Below are positions 49,118 to 58,836 of a stretch of DNA of 64,000 nt, one piece after another. The position numbers and the translations under genes are program-made. The DNA comes from Streptomyces sp. MA5143a. Lineage in GTDB: Bacteria > Actinomycetota > Actinomycetes > Streptomycetales > Streptomycetaceae. The notes below the pieces were generated by a model. That model searched no databases. It was not told the DNA's origin and saw only the letters and a program-made list of their open reading frames with translations. The stretch is taken from NCBI RefSeq assembly GCF_900290235.1, contig NZ_OLMK01000050.1, forward strand, positions 186,001 through 250,000, in the 5' to 3' direction. Each line of letters begins with the position of its first letter. Position 1 is the first letter of the stretch.

Positions 49118-50206
49118 CTACGCAGACGGCTCGGTCGCCGTCGTGGGGGCCGGGTCCGTCGCCGGCACCCGGCGGCGCCGGCGTCGCTTCAGCAGGGCCC
49201 ACGGCCCCCGCGGCCCCGTCGGCATCGCCGCCGTCACCTCCGTGCCGGCCTCGGACGCCGCCTCGGCGGCCGCACGGGCGACCGGCAGGAAGCCCTCGCG
49301 GCGGGAGACGTCGGGGCGCTCCTCCTCCGCGGGCCACAGGTTGAGCGCCGCGCACATGGTGGGCAGGACGGCCATCGCCGCCGTCGCGTACCCCTCCGCG
49401 GAGGGGTGGTAGTTGTCGGGGCCGAACAGCTCCCGCGGGTTCGCCTCGAACTCGGGGCCCAGCAGGTCGCCCAGCGACACCGTACGGCCGCCCTGTTCGA
49501 CGACACCGATCGTCTGGGCGGCCGCCAGCTGCCGGGACGCCCGTCGGGCGAGCCAGCGCAGGGGCTGCTGCACGGGCTCGATCGTGCCGAGGTCGGGGCA
49601 CGTGCCGACGACGACCTCCGCGCCGGCCGTGCGCAGCCGGCGCACCGCCGCCGACAGGTGCCGCACCGAGCGGGTCGGCGGCATGCGATGGGTCACGTCG
49701 TTCGCGCCGATCATGATCACACAGACGTCGGGGACCCGGGCCGGGTCCTCCAGCACCAGCGCGACCTGGCGGTCCAGGTCGTCGGACTGGGCGCCCGGCA
49801 GCGCGACGTTCCGCAGCTCCACGGGGTGCTCCGCCACCGCCGCGAGCCCCGAGGCGAGGAGCGCGCCCGGTGTCTGCCGGGCCCGGTGGACGCCCTGGCC
49901 CGCGGCGGTGGAGTCACCCAGCATGACCAGACGGATCGGCGGATCCTCGGAGGGGTCGTAGGTGCCGTCGTACGGGGCGAACGGGCCGGACCGGCGGCCG
50001 TACCGACTGCCGTAGGAACGGCCGTAGAGGCCCTCCGCGCTCGGTGGATGCGGACTGTTGCCGTTGCCGACGGCCCGCTTGGCCATCCGCACCTCGGCCA
50101 GCAGCACGCCGACGGCCGCCGCACCGACCAGTCCGATGCCGCCGCCGCCGTACGCCGCGCCCGCCGCGATGCGCCGGGCCACCCTCGCTCTGGACATGCT
50201 CGACAT
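49118..50206 (-). CDS. SGNH/GDSL-family hydrolase, membrane-anchored or exported
   Basis: A 362-residue protein. One N-terminal hydrophobic segment (about residues 12-38) precedes an SGNH hydrolase domain with LVMLGDSTAAGQGV (block I Ser), VALPGAQSDD (block II), IMIGANDVT (block III) and DNYHPSAEGY (Asp and His of block V). It is an esterase or lipase of unknown substrate acting at or outside the membrane. The C terminus has a basic run, LLKRRRRRRVPA. GAGGAGGTGG lies upstream of the ATG. Confidence 0.9.
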   Translation of the reverse strand: MSSMSRARVARRIAAGAAYGGGGIGLVGAAAVGVLLAEVRMAKRAVGNGNSPHPPSAEGLYGRSYGSRYGRRSGPFAPYDGTYDPSEDPPIRLVMLGDSTAAGQGVHRARQTPGALLASGLAAVAEHPVELRNVALPGAQSDDLDRQVALVLEDPARVPDVCVIMIGANDVTHRMPPTRSVRHLSAAVRRLRTAGAEVVVGTCPDLGTIEPVQQPLRWLARRASRQLAAAQTIGVVEQGGRTVSLGDLLGPEFEANPRELFGPDNYHPSAEGYATAAMAVLPTMCAALNLWPAEEERPDVSRREGFLPVARAAAEAASEAGTEVTAAMPTGPRGPWALLKRRRRRRVPATDPAPTTATEPSA

Positions 50207-50364
50207 GCGTCGCCGCCACCTCCTCGTAGCCGTACAACCACTCATTGCCCCGAAGCGGCCCTCGGCCAATCCCTGGGCGAAGTGAACAGGGAGGAGATCA
50301 AGAGGGGCGGGGCTTAGGCTGGCGTGACATCAAGACCATCACTTTTGCGGCTCCGGAGACAACG

Positions 50365-51759
50365 GTGCAATTCCACGACTCGATGATCAGCCTCGTCGGC
50401 AACACCCCGCTCGTGAGGCTCAACAGCGTGACCGAGGGCATCCAGGCGACCGTCCTGGCCAAGGTTGAGTACTTCAATCCCGGCGGGTCCGTGAAGGACC
50501 GCATCGCCCTGCGCATGATCGAGGCGGCGGAGAAGAGCGGAGAGCTGCGGCCCGGCGGCACGATCGTCGAGCCCACCAGCGGCAACACGGGCGTCGGGCT
50601 CGCGATCGTCGCGCAGCAGAAGGGGTACAAGTGCATCTTCGTGTGCCCCGACAAGGTGAGCACCGACAAGATCAACGTGCTGCGCGCGTACGGCGCCGAG
50701 GTCGTGGTGTGCCCCACGGCCGTCGACCCCGAGCACCCCGACTCGTACTACAACGTCTCCGACCGGCTGGTGCGCGAGACGCCCGGCGCCTGGAAGCCGG
50801 ACCAGTACTCCAACCCCAACAATCCCGAGTCCCACTACCACTCGACCGGCCCTGAGCTGTGGGAGCAGACGGAGGGGCGCATCACCCACTTCGTGGCCGG
50901 GGTCGGCACCGGCGGGACGATCTCCGGCACCGGGCGCTACCTCAAGGAGGCGAGCGACGGCCGCGTCCAGGTCGTCGGCGCCGACCCCGAGGGCTCCGTG
51001 TACTCCGGCGGGTCCGGGCGGCCGTACCTGGTCGAGGGCGTGGGCGAGGACTTCTGGCCGACGGCGTACGACCGGACCGTCGCCGACGAGATCGTGGCCG
51101 TGTCCGACAAGGACTCGTTCCAGATGACCCGGCGGCTGGCCAAGGAGGAGGGGCTCCTGGTGGGCGGCTCCTGCGGTATGGCGGTCGTCGCCGCGCTGCG
51201 CGTCGCCGAGCGCCTCGGCCCGGACGACGTCGTCGTCGTGCTGCTCCCGGACAGCGGGCGCGGCTACCTCAGCAAGATCTTCAACGACGAGTGGATGGCC
51301 GACTACGGCTTCCTGGAGGACGAGGGGCCGAGCGCCCGCGTCGCCGACGTCCTCACCGACAAGGAGGGCGGCCACATCCCCTCCCTCGTCCACATGCACC
51401 CGGACGAGACGGTCGGTCAGGCGATCGAGGTGCTGCGCGAGTACGGCGTCTCCCAGATGCCGATCGTGAAGCCGGGCGCCGGGCACCCGGACGTCATGGC
51501 CGCCGAGGTCGTGGGGTCCGTCGTCGAACGCGAGCTGCTCGACGCGCTGTTCACCCAGCGGGCCTCGCTCGACGACCCGCTGGAGAAGCACATGTCGGCG
51601 CCGCTGCCGCAGGTCGGTTCCGGTGAGCCGGTCGGCGACCTGATGTCCGTGCTCGGCCGGGCCGACGCGGCGATCGTGCTGGTCGAGGGCAAGCCGACCG
51701 GGGTCGTCAGCCGGCAGGACCTGCTGTCGTTCCTCGCCAAGGACGGTCTCAAGCAGTAG
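50365..51759 (+). CDS. cbs: Cystathionine beta-synthase
   Basis: A 464-residue PLP enzyme joining serine and homocysteine. The catalytic domain has the PLP Lys in NPGGSVKDRIA, the substrate loop EPTSGNTGVGLA and the phosphate-binding GVGTGGTISG. Two CBS domains follow from about residue 335 (HIPSLVHMHPDETVGQAIEV and PTGVVSRQDLLSFL). The GTG start (VQFHDSMISLVGNTPLVRL) has GGAGA upstream. Confidence 0.95.
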   Translation: MQFHDSMISLVGNTPLVRLNSVTEGIQATVLAKVEYFNPGGSVKDRIALRMIEAAEKSGELRPGGTIVEPTSGNTGVGLAIVAQQKGYKCIFVCPDKVSTDKINVLRAYGAEVVVCPTAVDPEHPDSYYNVSDRLVRETPGAWKPDQYSNPNNPESHYHSTGPELWEQTEGRITHFVAGVGTGGTISGTGRYLKEASDGRVQVVGADPEGSVYSGGSGRPYLVEGVGEDFWPTAYDRTVADEIVAVSDKDSFQMTRRLAKEEGLLVGGSCGMAVVAALRVAERLGPDDVVVVLLPDSGRGYLSKIFNDEWMADYGFLEDEGPSARVADVLTDKEGGHIPSLVHMHPDETVGQAIEVLREYGVSQMPIVKPGAGHPDVMAAEVVGSVVERELLDALFTQRASLDDPLEKHMSAPLPQVGSGEPVGDLMSVLGRADAAIVLVEGKPTGVVSRQDLLSFLAKDGLKQ

Positions 51760-52128
51760 GCCGACCTGGAGGAATCGCTCCAAGAGGGCCGCAAGGGTGA
51801 AGATTTGCCCGGGTATCGCGTGCGACTTCGCAGAAGTGGTACGAGCGCGTCACGTCCGCGCAGCACCCGCTTAACACGGGTCCGGCACATTAGTGGGTGT
51901 CGGCAGGGCGGGAGCGGCTCCTCGCCCCGGCCGGCACCCGAAACGGCGTCAAGGACCTCCGGAGCGGCTCCCGGACCTCCATGGACGCCATGGACGCGAA
52001 GCCCGGCCTGACCCGGCCCGCGTCCCCGCGGGGACCGCCGTCGTCCCGCCCCCCGTCGCACGGGGGTGCGGCGGTCCCCGCGCATATCCCTCGTGCTGCG
52101 TACCTCCGGGTTCGCGCCCGGCGCACTC
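51760..52128. other. 369-bp intergenic region between convergent genes
   Basis: It contains a large hairpin at 52028-52081; GGAGCGGCTC, followed by CTCGCCCCGG in one case and CCGGACCTCC in the other, occurs near 51912 and 51960. No gene is called. Confidence 0.5.
52028..52081. terminator. Nested hairpin terminator
   Basis: An outer 13-bp stem GCGGGGACCGCCG / CGGCGGTCCCCGC encloses an inner stem CCCCCGT / ACGGGGG. Confidence 0.7.
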
Positions 52129-52578
52129 CTACTCCTGCCAGTCCGGGTCACCGGACGTGTCGCCCTTCCGGCTGCCCAGGCGCGGGGACGTGCGCAGCGC
52201 CCAAGCCACGTTCACGCCCACGATGCCCGCCCAGGTGACGAAGAGGCCGGGGAGTTCGGCCACACCGCCGCCGATGCCGGAGAGCGGGATGGCGACGACG
52301 AGGGAGACGACGCCGAAGCCGTAGCGCTCGCCCCAGGAATCGGTGGACCTGGGCGAGTGGGAGCCACGGGCCACCACCATCTGCTGCTCCGCGACCTGGC
52401 GCCGGACCCGGCGGTCGACCGCGCCGTCGATGCGCTGGTCCACCTTCTCCAGGAACGACTCCACCAGGGCGGACTCGTAGTCCTCGCCCAACTCCCTGCG
52501 CGCGTGCAGGGTCGCGGCGAGTTCCTTCTTCAGCTCGGTGTCCCCGAGCCGTGTGTCACGGGCATCCATTCCGGTCAT
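52129..52578 (-). CDS. Small membrane protein with helical N-terminal domain
   Basis: A 149-residue protein. The first 75 residues are charged and helical (TELKKELAATLHARRELGED, FLEKVDQRIDGAVDRRVRRQ); two hydrophobic segments follow (about 88-105 and 112-130). I do not recognise a function. An inner ATG (52569) is an alternative start with better ribosome-site spacing. Confidence 0.7.
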   Translation of the reverse strand: MTGMDARDTRLGDTELKKELAATLHARRELGEDYESALVESFLEKVDQRIDGAVDRRVRRQVAEQQMVVARGSHSPRSTDSWGERYGFGVVSLVVAIPLSGIGGGVAELPGLFVTWAGIVGVNVAWALRTSPRLGSRKGDTSGDPDWQE

Positions 52579-52799
52579 GCCCCTCACGGTAGGCAGCCGC
52601 GCCCCGCCCGGCACTGGGGACAGCCCCCCTCTTTCACCCCGGACGGCAAAGAGCCGGTCGAGGTTGTCCGACTCCAGCACTATCGGCCCCAACTCCCCCT
52701 CCCCCCAGGGTGGGAGAAGGTCTGCCCCGTGGAGGGATCACGCCGCGCGCGGTGATCGACAGGATGAGTGCGTCCCGTACCCATCGACCCGAGGACCTC

Positions 52800-54389
52800 A
52801 TGCGCGCGCGCAACAGTCGAACAGCCCTTCTCGTGGCGGTCAGCGCCGTCACCACACTGGTTCCCGTGCTGACCCCCACCGCGGCGTCCGCCGCGAACGA
52901 CCCCCTGCGCCCCTACCTCACGCAGAAACCTTCCTGGCACCGCTGCGACAAGTCGCTGCCCGCCTCCCTCCAGTGCGCCACGATCAAGGTGCCGCTCGAC
53001 TACCGCAGACCGGGCGGCAAGAAGCTCGACCTCGAGATATCCCGGATGAGGACGAGCACCAAGAAGGAACGGCGCGGTGTGCTCCTGCTCAACCCGGGCG
53101 GTCCGGGCGGCACGGGCGTCGACATGCCGTACTACATTGGCCGCGAGCTGCCCAAGTCGGTGAAGAACACGTACGACCTCGTCGGCTTCGACCCGCGGGG
53201 CGTCGGTCTGAGTTCCCCCGTCGGCTGCGGTCTGACGTCCGGTGAGCGGAACTGGGAACGGCCCTACAAGGCCGCCACGTTCACCAAGGACGTGAAGTGG
53301 GCCCGGACCGTCGCGGAGAAGTGCGACAAGAAGCAGGGCGACAAGCTGGCCCACCTCACCACGCGCAACACCGCCCGGGACATGGACGTCATCCGCGCGG
53401 TGCTCGGTGAGAAGAAGATCTCCTACCTCGGATACTCCTACGGCACCTATCTCGGCGCCGTCTACACGCAGCTGTTCCCCAAGCGCTCCGACCGCATGGT
53501 GCTGGACAGCGCCGTCGACCCGGCCCGGATCTGGCGCGGGATGATCCAGGTCTGGGCGGAGGGCGCCGAGCCCGCCTTCACCCGGTGGACCGAGTGGACC
53601 GCCGAGCGGGACGCCAAGTACAAGCTGGGCGCCACGCCCGAGGCGGTCCGCACGACGTTCTACGACCTGGTCGCCCGGGCCGACCGCAAGCCGATCGACC
53701 TCGACGGCACGCTGCTGACCGGGGACGACATCCGCTCCGGCCTGCGGGCCCTGTTCTTCGGCGGCACAGGCGACGTCGCCGAAGCGGTCGTCGAACTGAA
53801 GAAGGCCGCGGACAAGGCCCCGACGTCCAGCACCAGCAAGCCCCGCACGCCGGAGCCCGTTCCGCCGTCCTTCGGCCGCGCCGTGCCCAAGGACAACAAC
53901 GACGCCGCCTTCTGGGCCGTCGTCTGCGCCGACACCCGCAACTGGCCGCGCGACCCCGAGCAGTACCGCCAGGACGCGATCAAGGACAAGGCCACGTACC
54001 CGCTGTACGGCGACTTCGCCTCCTCGATCAAGCCGTGCGCCTTCTGGAAGAAGCAGGGCAGCGAGCCCGCCACCAAGGTCGACAACAAGGTCGGCGCGCT
54101 GATCCTCCAGAACGAGTGGGACTCCCAGACGCCGCTGGTCAGCGGCCAGGGCCTGCACCGCGTCATGAAGGGCTCGAAGATGGTCACGGTCGCCGGAGGG
54201 GTCGGGCACGGCATCTACGGCAACAAGTCGTGCGCCGACAAGACGGCCACCGCCTACCTGACCACCGGGAAGCTCCCCGCGAAGGACGTCACCTGCAAGG
54301 CACGTCCGGGCGCGGAGGAGGACGCCACCCGCAACCGGCTGCCGCTCCCCACGCCCCCGGGCATCCCGGGGATGGCCGGCCGCTTCTGA
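52800..54389 (+). CDS. Secreted alpha/beta hydrolase, S33 tripeptidyl aminopeptidase-like
   Basis: A 529-residue exported enzyme. A Sec signal peptide ends at about residue 31 (TPTAASA). The hydrolase domain has the oxyanion stretch NPGGPGGTG, the nucleophile GYSYGTYLG, and a C-terminal TAP-like domain with ILQNEWDSQTPL (Asp) and GVGHGIYG (His). Relatives such as SlpD/E and Tap remove N-terminal peptides outside the cell. GAGGAC precedes the ATG. Confidence 0.92.
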   Translation: MRARNSRTALLVAVSAVTTLVPVLTPTAASAANDPLRPYLTQKPSWHRCDKSLPASLQCATIKVPLDYRRPGGKKLDLEISRMRTSTKKERRGVLLLNPGGPGGTGVDMPYYIGRELPKSVKNTYDLVGFDPRGVGLSSPVGCGLTSGERNWERPYKAATFTKDVKWARTVAEKCDKKQGDKLAHLTTRNTARDMDVIRAVLGEKKISYLGYSYGTYLGAVYTQLFPKRSDRMVLDSAVDPARIWRGMIQVWAEGAEPAFTRWTEWTAERDAKYKLGATPEAVRTTFYDLVARADRKPIDLDGTLLTGDDIRSGLRALFFGGTGDVAEAVVELKKAADKAPTSSTSKPRTPEPVPPSFGRAVPKDNNDAAFWAVVCADTRNWPRDPEQYRQDAIKDKATYPLYGDFASSIKPCAFWKKQGSEPATKVDNKVGALILQNEWDSQTPLVSGQGLHRVMKGSKMVTVAGGVGHGIYGNKSCADKTATAYLTTGKLPAKDVTCKARPGAEEDATRNRLPLPTPPGIPGMAGRF

Positions 54390-54397
54390 CCGTTTGA

Positions 54398-54438
54398 GCC
54401 CCCGGGACGCCGACCGCTCGCGGAGGCGTCCCGGGGGC
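54398..54438 (+). terminator. Terminator of the S33 peptidase gene
   Basis: A perfect 14-bp stem GCCCCCGGGACGCC / GGCGTCCCGGGGGC with a 13-base loop. Confidence 0.85.
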
Positions 54439-54633
54439 CCGGAGCGAGCCCCGCACGAGCCGAACCCCGACGGCCGGAAGGACGCGTCACGCACGGCCCC
54501 GGAGGAAAAGGTGTGCATAGGACCATGCAGACTTCTCGGTGACTGAATAGGCTGGGTGCCGCACTGCGCTGATCGCGGGACGGCGACGCGTCTCCCGTTC
54601 CGGCGCGGGCGGGACGTGGAAGGGGAGCGCGCC

Positions 54634-55512
54634 ATGAGCGCCGAGCGGAACACCGGCGGCACGGGGGCGGCGGGCGGTGCGGACAGCCCCGCCGCGCGCC
54701 TCCAGACCCTGTTCGAGGGACACCGGCTGACGCCCACTCAGCGGCGGATCGCGCACAGCATGGTGCGGCGCGCCGCGGACGTGCCGTTCCTGTCGAGCGT
54801 GGAACTGGCGGAACTCGCCGGGGTGAGCCAGCCGTCCGTGACCCGGTTCGCGGTGGCGCTCGGCTTCGACGGGTACCCGGCGCTGCGCCGGCACCTGCGC
54901 GAGGTCGCGCCCGCCGAACCGGCCTCGGCCGCCGCCGCCCTCAACGAGTACCAGCAGGCCGTCGAGGCCGAGATCGAGAACCTGCGCCATCTGGCCGAGG
55001 TCCTCGCCGACCCCGCCCCGGTGGCACGGGCCGGGCGGCTGCTCGCCGCGTCCAGGCCGCTGCCGGTCCTCGGTCTGCGGGCCGCCGCCGCCCAGGCGTA
55101 CGGCTTCGCGTACTTCGCCGGGAAGGTCCACCCCGACGTACGGCTGCTGCACGAGGGCGGCAGCATGCTCCACGACCGGATCGACGCGGCGGTACGCGCC
55201 GGGGCCACCGCGCTGCTCTGCTTCGCGCTGCCCCGGCACCCGCGCGAGGTCGTCGACAGCCTCGCGTACGCCAAGGAGGCCGGGCTGACGGTCGTCACCG
55301 TCGCCGACTCCGCGTTCGCGCCCGTCGCCAAGGTCTCCGACCTGCTGCTCCCCGCCGCCGTCGGGACCGGCCTGGCCTTCGACACCGCCTGCGCGCCGAT
55401 GCTGCTCGGACGGGTGCTGCTGGAGGCCATGTGCGACGACCTGCCCGAGGCACAGGCGCGCCTGGAGGAGTTCGACGCGAAGGCCGCCGCCAGGGGACTG
55501 TTCGTGGAGTAG
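54634..55512 (+). CDS. RpiR/MurR-family transcriptional regulator
   Basis: A 292-residue regulator with an N-terminal helix-turn-helix (about 25-85: LSSVELAELAGVSQPSVTRF) and a C-terminal SIS sugar-phosphate-binding domain (about 130-270: VLGLRAAAAQAYGFAYFAGK, LLCFALPRHPREVVDSLAYA). Relatives respond to phosphosugars. The target is not evident from the neighbours. A 14-residue Gly/Ala-rich stretch precedes the domain. Confidence 0.92.
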   Translation: MSAERNTGGTGAAGGADSPAARLQTLFEGHRLTPTQRRIAHSMVRRAADVPFLSSVELAELAGVSQPSVTRFAVALGFDGYPALRRHLREVAPAEPASAAAALNEYQQAVEAEIENLRHLAEVLADPAPVARAGRLLAASRPLPVLGLRAAAAQAYGFAYFAGKVHPDVRLLHEGGSMLHDRIDAAVRAGATALLCFALPRHPREVVDSLAYAKEAGLTVVTVADSAFAPVAKVSDLLLPAAVGTGLAFDTACAPMLLGRVLLEAMCDDLPEAQARLEEFDAKAAARGLFVE

Positions 55513-55639
55513 GACCTCTTGGGTTCCGGCCCTGTCGGTGGTATCCGCTTTCTCAGGCGCGTTTCACCTTCGCTGGTTACCGTGCCTGACGACCGACGTA
55601 CGACAGGGAAACCGAACCTGGGACACGGGAGGCGGGAGA

Positions 55640-56236
55640 GTGGCGCGCGGAGGACAGGGACTGGCCCGTGTGGCCGTCGTGGTGCGGGCCGGGGCGGCAC
55701 CCATGGGGTGGCTCGGAGTGATCGCGGCGGGCGCCGGCCTGGTGCCGTCGGGGATGACCGGACGGCGCGTCGGGGTGCTCGGCGGGGCGGCGTTGTTCAT
55801 CGTGGCGGCCGTCGTCGTCGCGGCGTCGCGACGGGGACGGTACGCGGAACTGGCGCGCGGGGCCGCGCGGGCGGGCAAGCACGATGTGCTCCAGGACCGT
55901 GCGGTGACCCTGCGGAACTGGCGGCGCGGACACCGCTGGTGGCTGCTGCTCGCGTTCGCCGCGGCGCTCGCCTCGTCCTTCGCCGTCCCGGCGGCGGGCG
56001 GGATGCTGCTGGCGGGCGCCGGCGCCGGCCTGTGGCTCAAGTCGGGCCGGCTCGGCCGCCGCGAACACGCCGGCGGACACCTGCTGTGGGTTCGCGTCGA
56101 CTGGCTCTCGTCCCGCGGCGGCGCCCCGGCCGGCAAGCGCGTCACCGCCTACCGGTCGACGGGCGCCGGCGCGGGCGACGCGGGCCCCGGGGGCGGCAGG
56201 CGGCCCACGAGGGCGACGGCGGCCGGGCGGGCGTAG
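55640..56236 (+). CDS. Hypothetical membrane protein
   Basis: A 198-residue GTG-started protein. Two hydrophobic hairpins (about residues 22-60 and 95-130) flank a basic loop (RRGRYAELARGAARAGKHDV). The tail is Gly/Arg-rich. I do not recognise a family. Confidence 0.65.
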   Translation: MARGGQGLARVAVVVRAGAAPMGWLGVIAAGAGLVPSGMTGRRVGVLGGAALFIVAAVVVAASRRGRYAELARGAARAGKHDVLQDRAVTLRNWRRGHRWWLLLAFAAALASSFAVPAAGGMLLAGAGAGLWLKSGRLGRREHAGGHLLWVRVDWLSSRGGAPAGKRVTAYRSTGAGAGDAGPGGGRRPTRATAAGRA

Positions 56237-56294
56237 GAGGCCGGGCGGGCGTAGGAGGCCCCCACCGGCACGTGGTCCCGGCCCCCGGCGCGGG

Positions 56295-56891
56295 TCACGC
56301 CTCGCCGCGCACCCGGAGGACCAGCTTGTTCACCGCCGACAGGGCGATACCGATGGCCAGCAGGACGCCCGCGCGGATGTAGACCTCCGCGGGGCGGTCG
56401 GCCAGCGGACTGGCGAGGACCAGGGAGGTGAGGGCGCCGAGGACCGGGAGGACGACGAAGGCGATGGCGATCAGCGTGGGCGGCAGCGCGTCGTTCGTCA
56501 GCTCGCCCAGGTAGTCGCCGCTGAACGCGCGGGCGGCGGCACTCGCCGACGACAGGCCCGAACACATCACCATGAACGCGACGATGAACGTCAGGAAGGG
56601 CAGCTTGAACGCCTTCTGGGTGTAGAGGGCCGCCCCGGCCGCCTTCGGGTACTTGCCGACCAGCTCGACGTACGAGGCCGCCGTCAGGATCGCCACCACG
56701 AACCCGATGACGAAGGGCAGCCAGAGGGCCCCGCCGACCTTCCCCGCGACCTTGCCCGTCGTCGCGTAGATACCGGTGCCGAGGATGTCGCCGATCACGA
56801 AGAGGATCAGCAGCTTCGGACCGAGTACGCGTTTGAGGCCGGGCTCCTCGGCGGGCGCGGGAGCCCCGGCGGTCGTTCCTGTGGTGGACAA
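56295..56891 (-). pseudogene. Amino-acid permease (APC family) with an internal deletion
   Basis: A 198-residue open frame, less than half the usual 450 or more. Residues 1-135 match the APC N terminus (LILFVIGDILGTGIYATTGK, FVVAILTAASYVELVGKYPK, LYTQKAFKLPFL). Residues 138-198 look like the last two helices of the same family (ALTSLVLASPLADRPAEVYI, VLLAIGIALSAVNKLV). The middle, about 250 residues, is missing without a frameshift. Transport is unlikely because the core helices are absent. Confidence 0.7.
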
Positions 56892-56989
56892 GAGAACCTC
56901 CCCCGATCGGTGTCCGTCCGGGGGCTTCTGCCCGGTGCCGCGCCGGAAAAGCCCGCGGGGGCGATTCCCGGAGCTTCGCCGGGGTCCGC

Positions 56990-57679
56990 TCAGGTGGCGC
57001 GCAGCGTCCGCCTGGCCAACTCGTACGCCGGGAGCATGTCCTCGTGCTCCCGGGTGTCGAGGCCGCCGAGGTGGACGACGACGGGGCCCTCGGCGGTCAC
57101 GGTGAGGAAGGCCCGTTCCTTCTTCGTCTCCTCCAACGCCTCACTGGTGTAGAGGTACTCGACCTCGGCGCCGGAGACCTCGGAGTCCGAGGTGAAGTCG
57201 CTGTACTTCGCCTTGCTGGTGTCGCCCTCGGCCTTCACGAACTCCTTCAGCAGCGCCCGCGCGTCCCCGGCCCCGGCGCCCGCCTCGCCGGTCCACACCC
57301 GGATGAAGCCGAGGTTCCCGGCGGGCTTGGCGTCGATCTCGCACGCGGCGGTGAAGGGGCCCTGGTGCATCAGCGCCTCGGCCAGTTCGGCGGCGAGCTC
57401 GTCCCCGCCCTCCGTGGTGCCGGTGTCGATGGCCTCCGCCTTCCAGTTCTTCGCCGTGTCGAAGGCGACCGGCAGCTCGCACGCGGAACCGGCCGCGCCC
57501 ACCGAACCCCCGCTCGCGGCGACGCCGTCCCCCCGGCCGGAGCCGGCGGAGCCCGCCGCCCCGCCGGCCGAGGCCGACGGCTTGGCCCCGTCGCCCTCCG
57601 CCGGCTGCGAGCATCCCGCCAACAGCCCTGCCAGCACCGCCACCTGGGCGAGCGCCGCCCCCCGTACCGCTGTGCGCAC
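56990..57679 (-). CDS. Putative lipoprotein
   Basis: A 229-residue protein with a lipobox LLAGC near residue 25, followed by a Gly/Ser/Ala-rich linker and a soluble domain (ACELPVAFDTAKNWKAEAID, LGFIRVWTGEAG, AFLTVTAEGPVVVHLGGLD). Probably anchored outside the membrane. GTG start; a second GTG two codons upstream is possible. Function is unknown. Confidence 0.75.
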   Translation of the reverse strand: MRTAVRGAALAQVAVLAGLLAGCSQPAEGDGAKPSASAGGAAGSAGSGRGDGVAASGGSVGAAGSACELPVAFDTAKNWKAEAIDTGTTEGGDELAAELAEALMHQGPFTAACEIDAKPAGNLGFIRVWTGEAGAGAGDARALLKEFVKAEGDTSKAKYSDFTSDSEVSGAEVEYLYTSEALEETKKERAFLTVTAEGPVVVHLGGLDTREHEDMLPAYELARRTLRAT

Positions 57680-57798
57680 CGTCACCTTCTCCTCTCGATC
57701 CGGGTCTCGATCCGAGGCGGACACGGTAGCCCGCGGTGGGGCATGCCTGGGCGGCGCGCCCCGGTCGGGGTGCGCCGCCTCGTGGGTGGGCGTTCGGG

Positions 57799-58173
57799 TC
57801 AGACCTCCAGTTCCGCCTCGATCCTCTTCAACTGGTGCCTGGCCATCGCCAGGTTGGCCCGCTTGGCGTCGAGCACGAGGTACAGGAAGAGGCCGTTGCC
57901 GCCGCGGCCGGTGAGCAGCCGGATCAGGTGGTAGGCGTCGGACAGGGTGATCAGGATGTCCTCGATCTCGCCCTTGAGGCCGAGGTGCTCCATGGTGCGC
58001 AACTTGGCGCGGACGACGTCCGTGTTGCCCGCGGCGGCGACGGTGAGGTCGAAGCCCTTGCTGCCGCCGATCGTGCCCAGTGCCATGCCGCTGGTGTAGT
58101 CGACGAGGGCGGCGCCGGTCGCGCCCTCGATCGACGCGAGGGCCTCTTTGAGTGCGGTCTCGGTGTTCGCCAT
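57799..58173 (-). CDS. Roadblock/LC7-domain protein
   Basis: A 124-residue roadblock/LC7 protein: EALASIEGATGAALVDYTSG, LRTMEHLGLKGEIEDILITL, DAYHLIRLL. In Streptomyces conservons such proteins regulate a small Ras-like GTPase. Two further proteins of the fold are encoded just upstream (58188 and 59922), but no GTPase is present. Confidence 0.88.
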   Translation of the reverse strand: MANTETALKEALASIEGATGAALVDYTSGMALGTIGGSKGFDLTVAAAGNTDVVRAKLRTMEHLGLKGEIEDILITLSDAYHLIRLLTGRGGNGLFLYLVLDAKRANLAMARHQLKRIEAELEV

Positions 58174-58187
58174 GGTGTGCGGTCCTT

Positions 58188-58799
58188 TCAACTCTCTGAC
58201 GTGGTGGGTGAGTGGGGAGCGGTACGGGGGGTGGATCGTGAGGTCGTGGCGCCGGGCGTCCGGCGGGGCATGGTCGACCTGACCGTGGCCCTGGACGGCG
58301 TCTGCGACGTGGTCGGTTCGGTGCCCGGGGGCGTGGTCTGGGCGAGGGACCTGGCAGGGCTCCGCCCGGTCCTGTCGGCCGGGGCCTTGATCGCGGCCCG
58401 GCCGGGGACCGGGTCGGCCGCGCGGCGGGGCGAGGCGTCCACCAGCTCCCCGATACGGGTGCCGGTCCGGCGGCCCTCCAGGTGCAGCCGGCCCACGTTG
58501 ACCCGGTCCTGGGCGAGCAGCGTGAGCACGGCGGAGGCACCCGCCGCGTACGTCGCCACATAGCCCTGCTCGCCGCGCAGCAGCAGCTCGCGGAGGTCGC
58601 CCCGGCCGCCCGCGTCGGTGATGCGTACGGCGACGCCCAGTGCGGCGGCGGTGAGTGCGGCCAGGCCCTCCGGCTCCACGCCGGGGGTGTCGTGGGCCAG
58701 CACCAGCCCGTCCACGCTGGCCGCGAGCGCCCCGGTCAGCTGGGGCACACGGGCCCGCAACCGGTGCAGTTCGTCGAGGACTTCCGCCTCGGCGGCCAT
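58188..58799 (-). CDS. Roadblock/LC7-like protein with disordered C-terminal tail
   Basis: A 203-residue protein. Residues 1-120 have the roadblock pattern (VLDELHRLRARVPQLTGALA, SVDGLVLAHDTPGVEPEGLA, VATYAAGASAVLTLLA). The last 80 residues are Thr/Ser/Pro/Arg-rich and probably unfolded. It is encoded 14 bases upstream of the previous LC7 gene in the same direction. Confidence 0.8.
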   Translation of the reverse strand: MAAEAEVLDELHRLRARVPQLTGALAASVDGLVLAHDTPGVEPEGLAALTAAALGVAVRITDAGGRGDLRELLLRGEQGYVATYAAGASAVLTLLAQDRVNVGRLHLEGRRTGTRIGELVDASPRRAADPVPGRAAIKAPADRTGRSPARSLAQTTPPGTEPTTSQTPSRATVRSTMPRRTPGATTSRSTPRTAPHSPTTSES

Positions 58800-58836
58800 G
58801 GGTGATCTCCTCTCGGCGGGGCGCTCCCGCTGCCGC

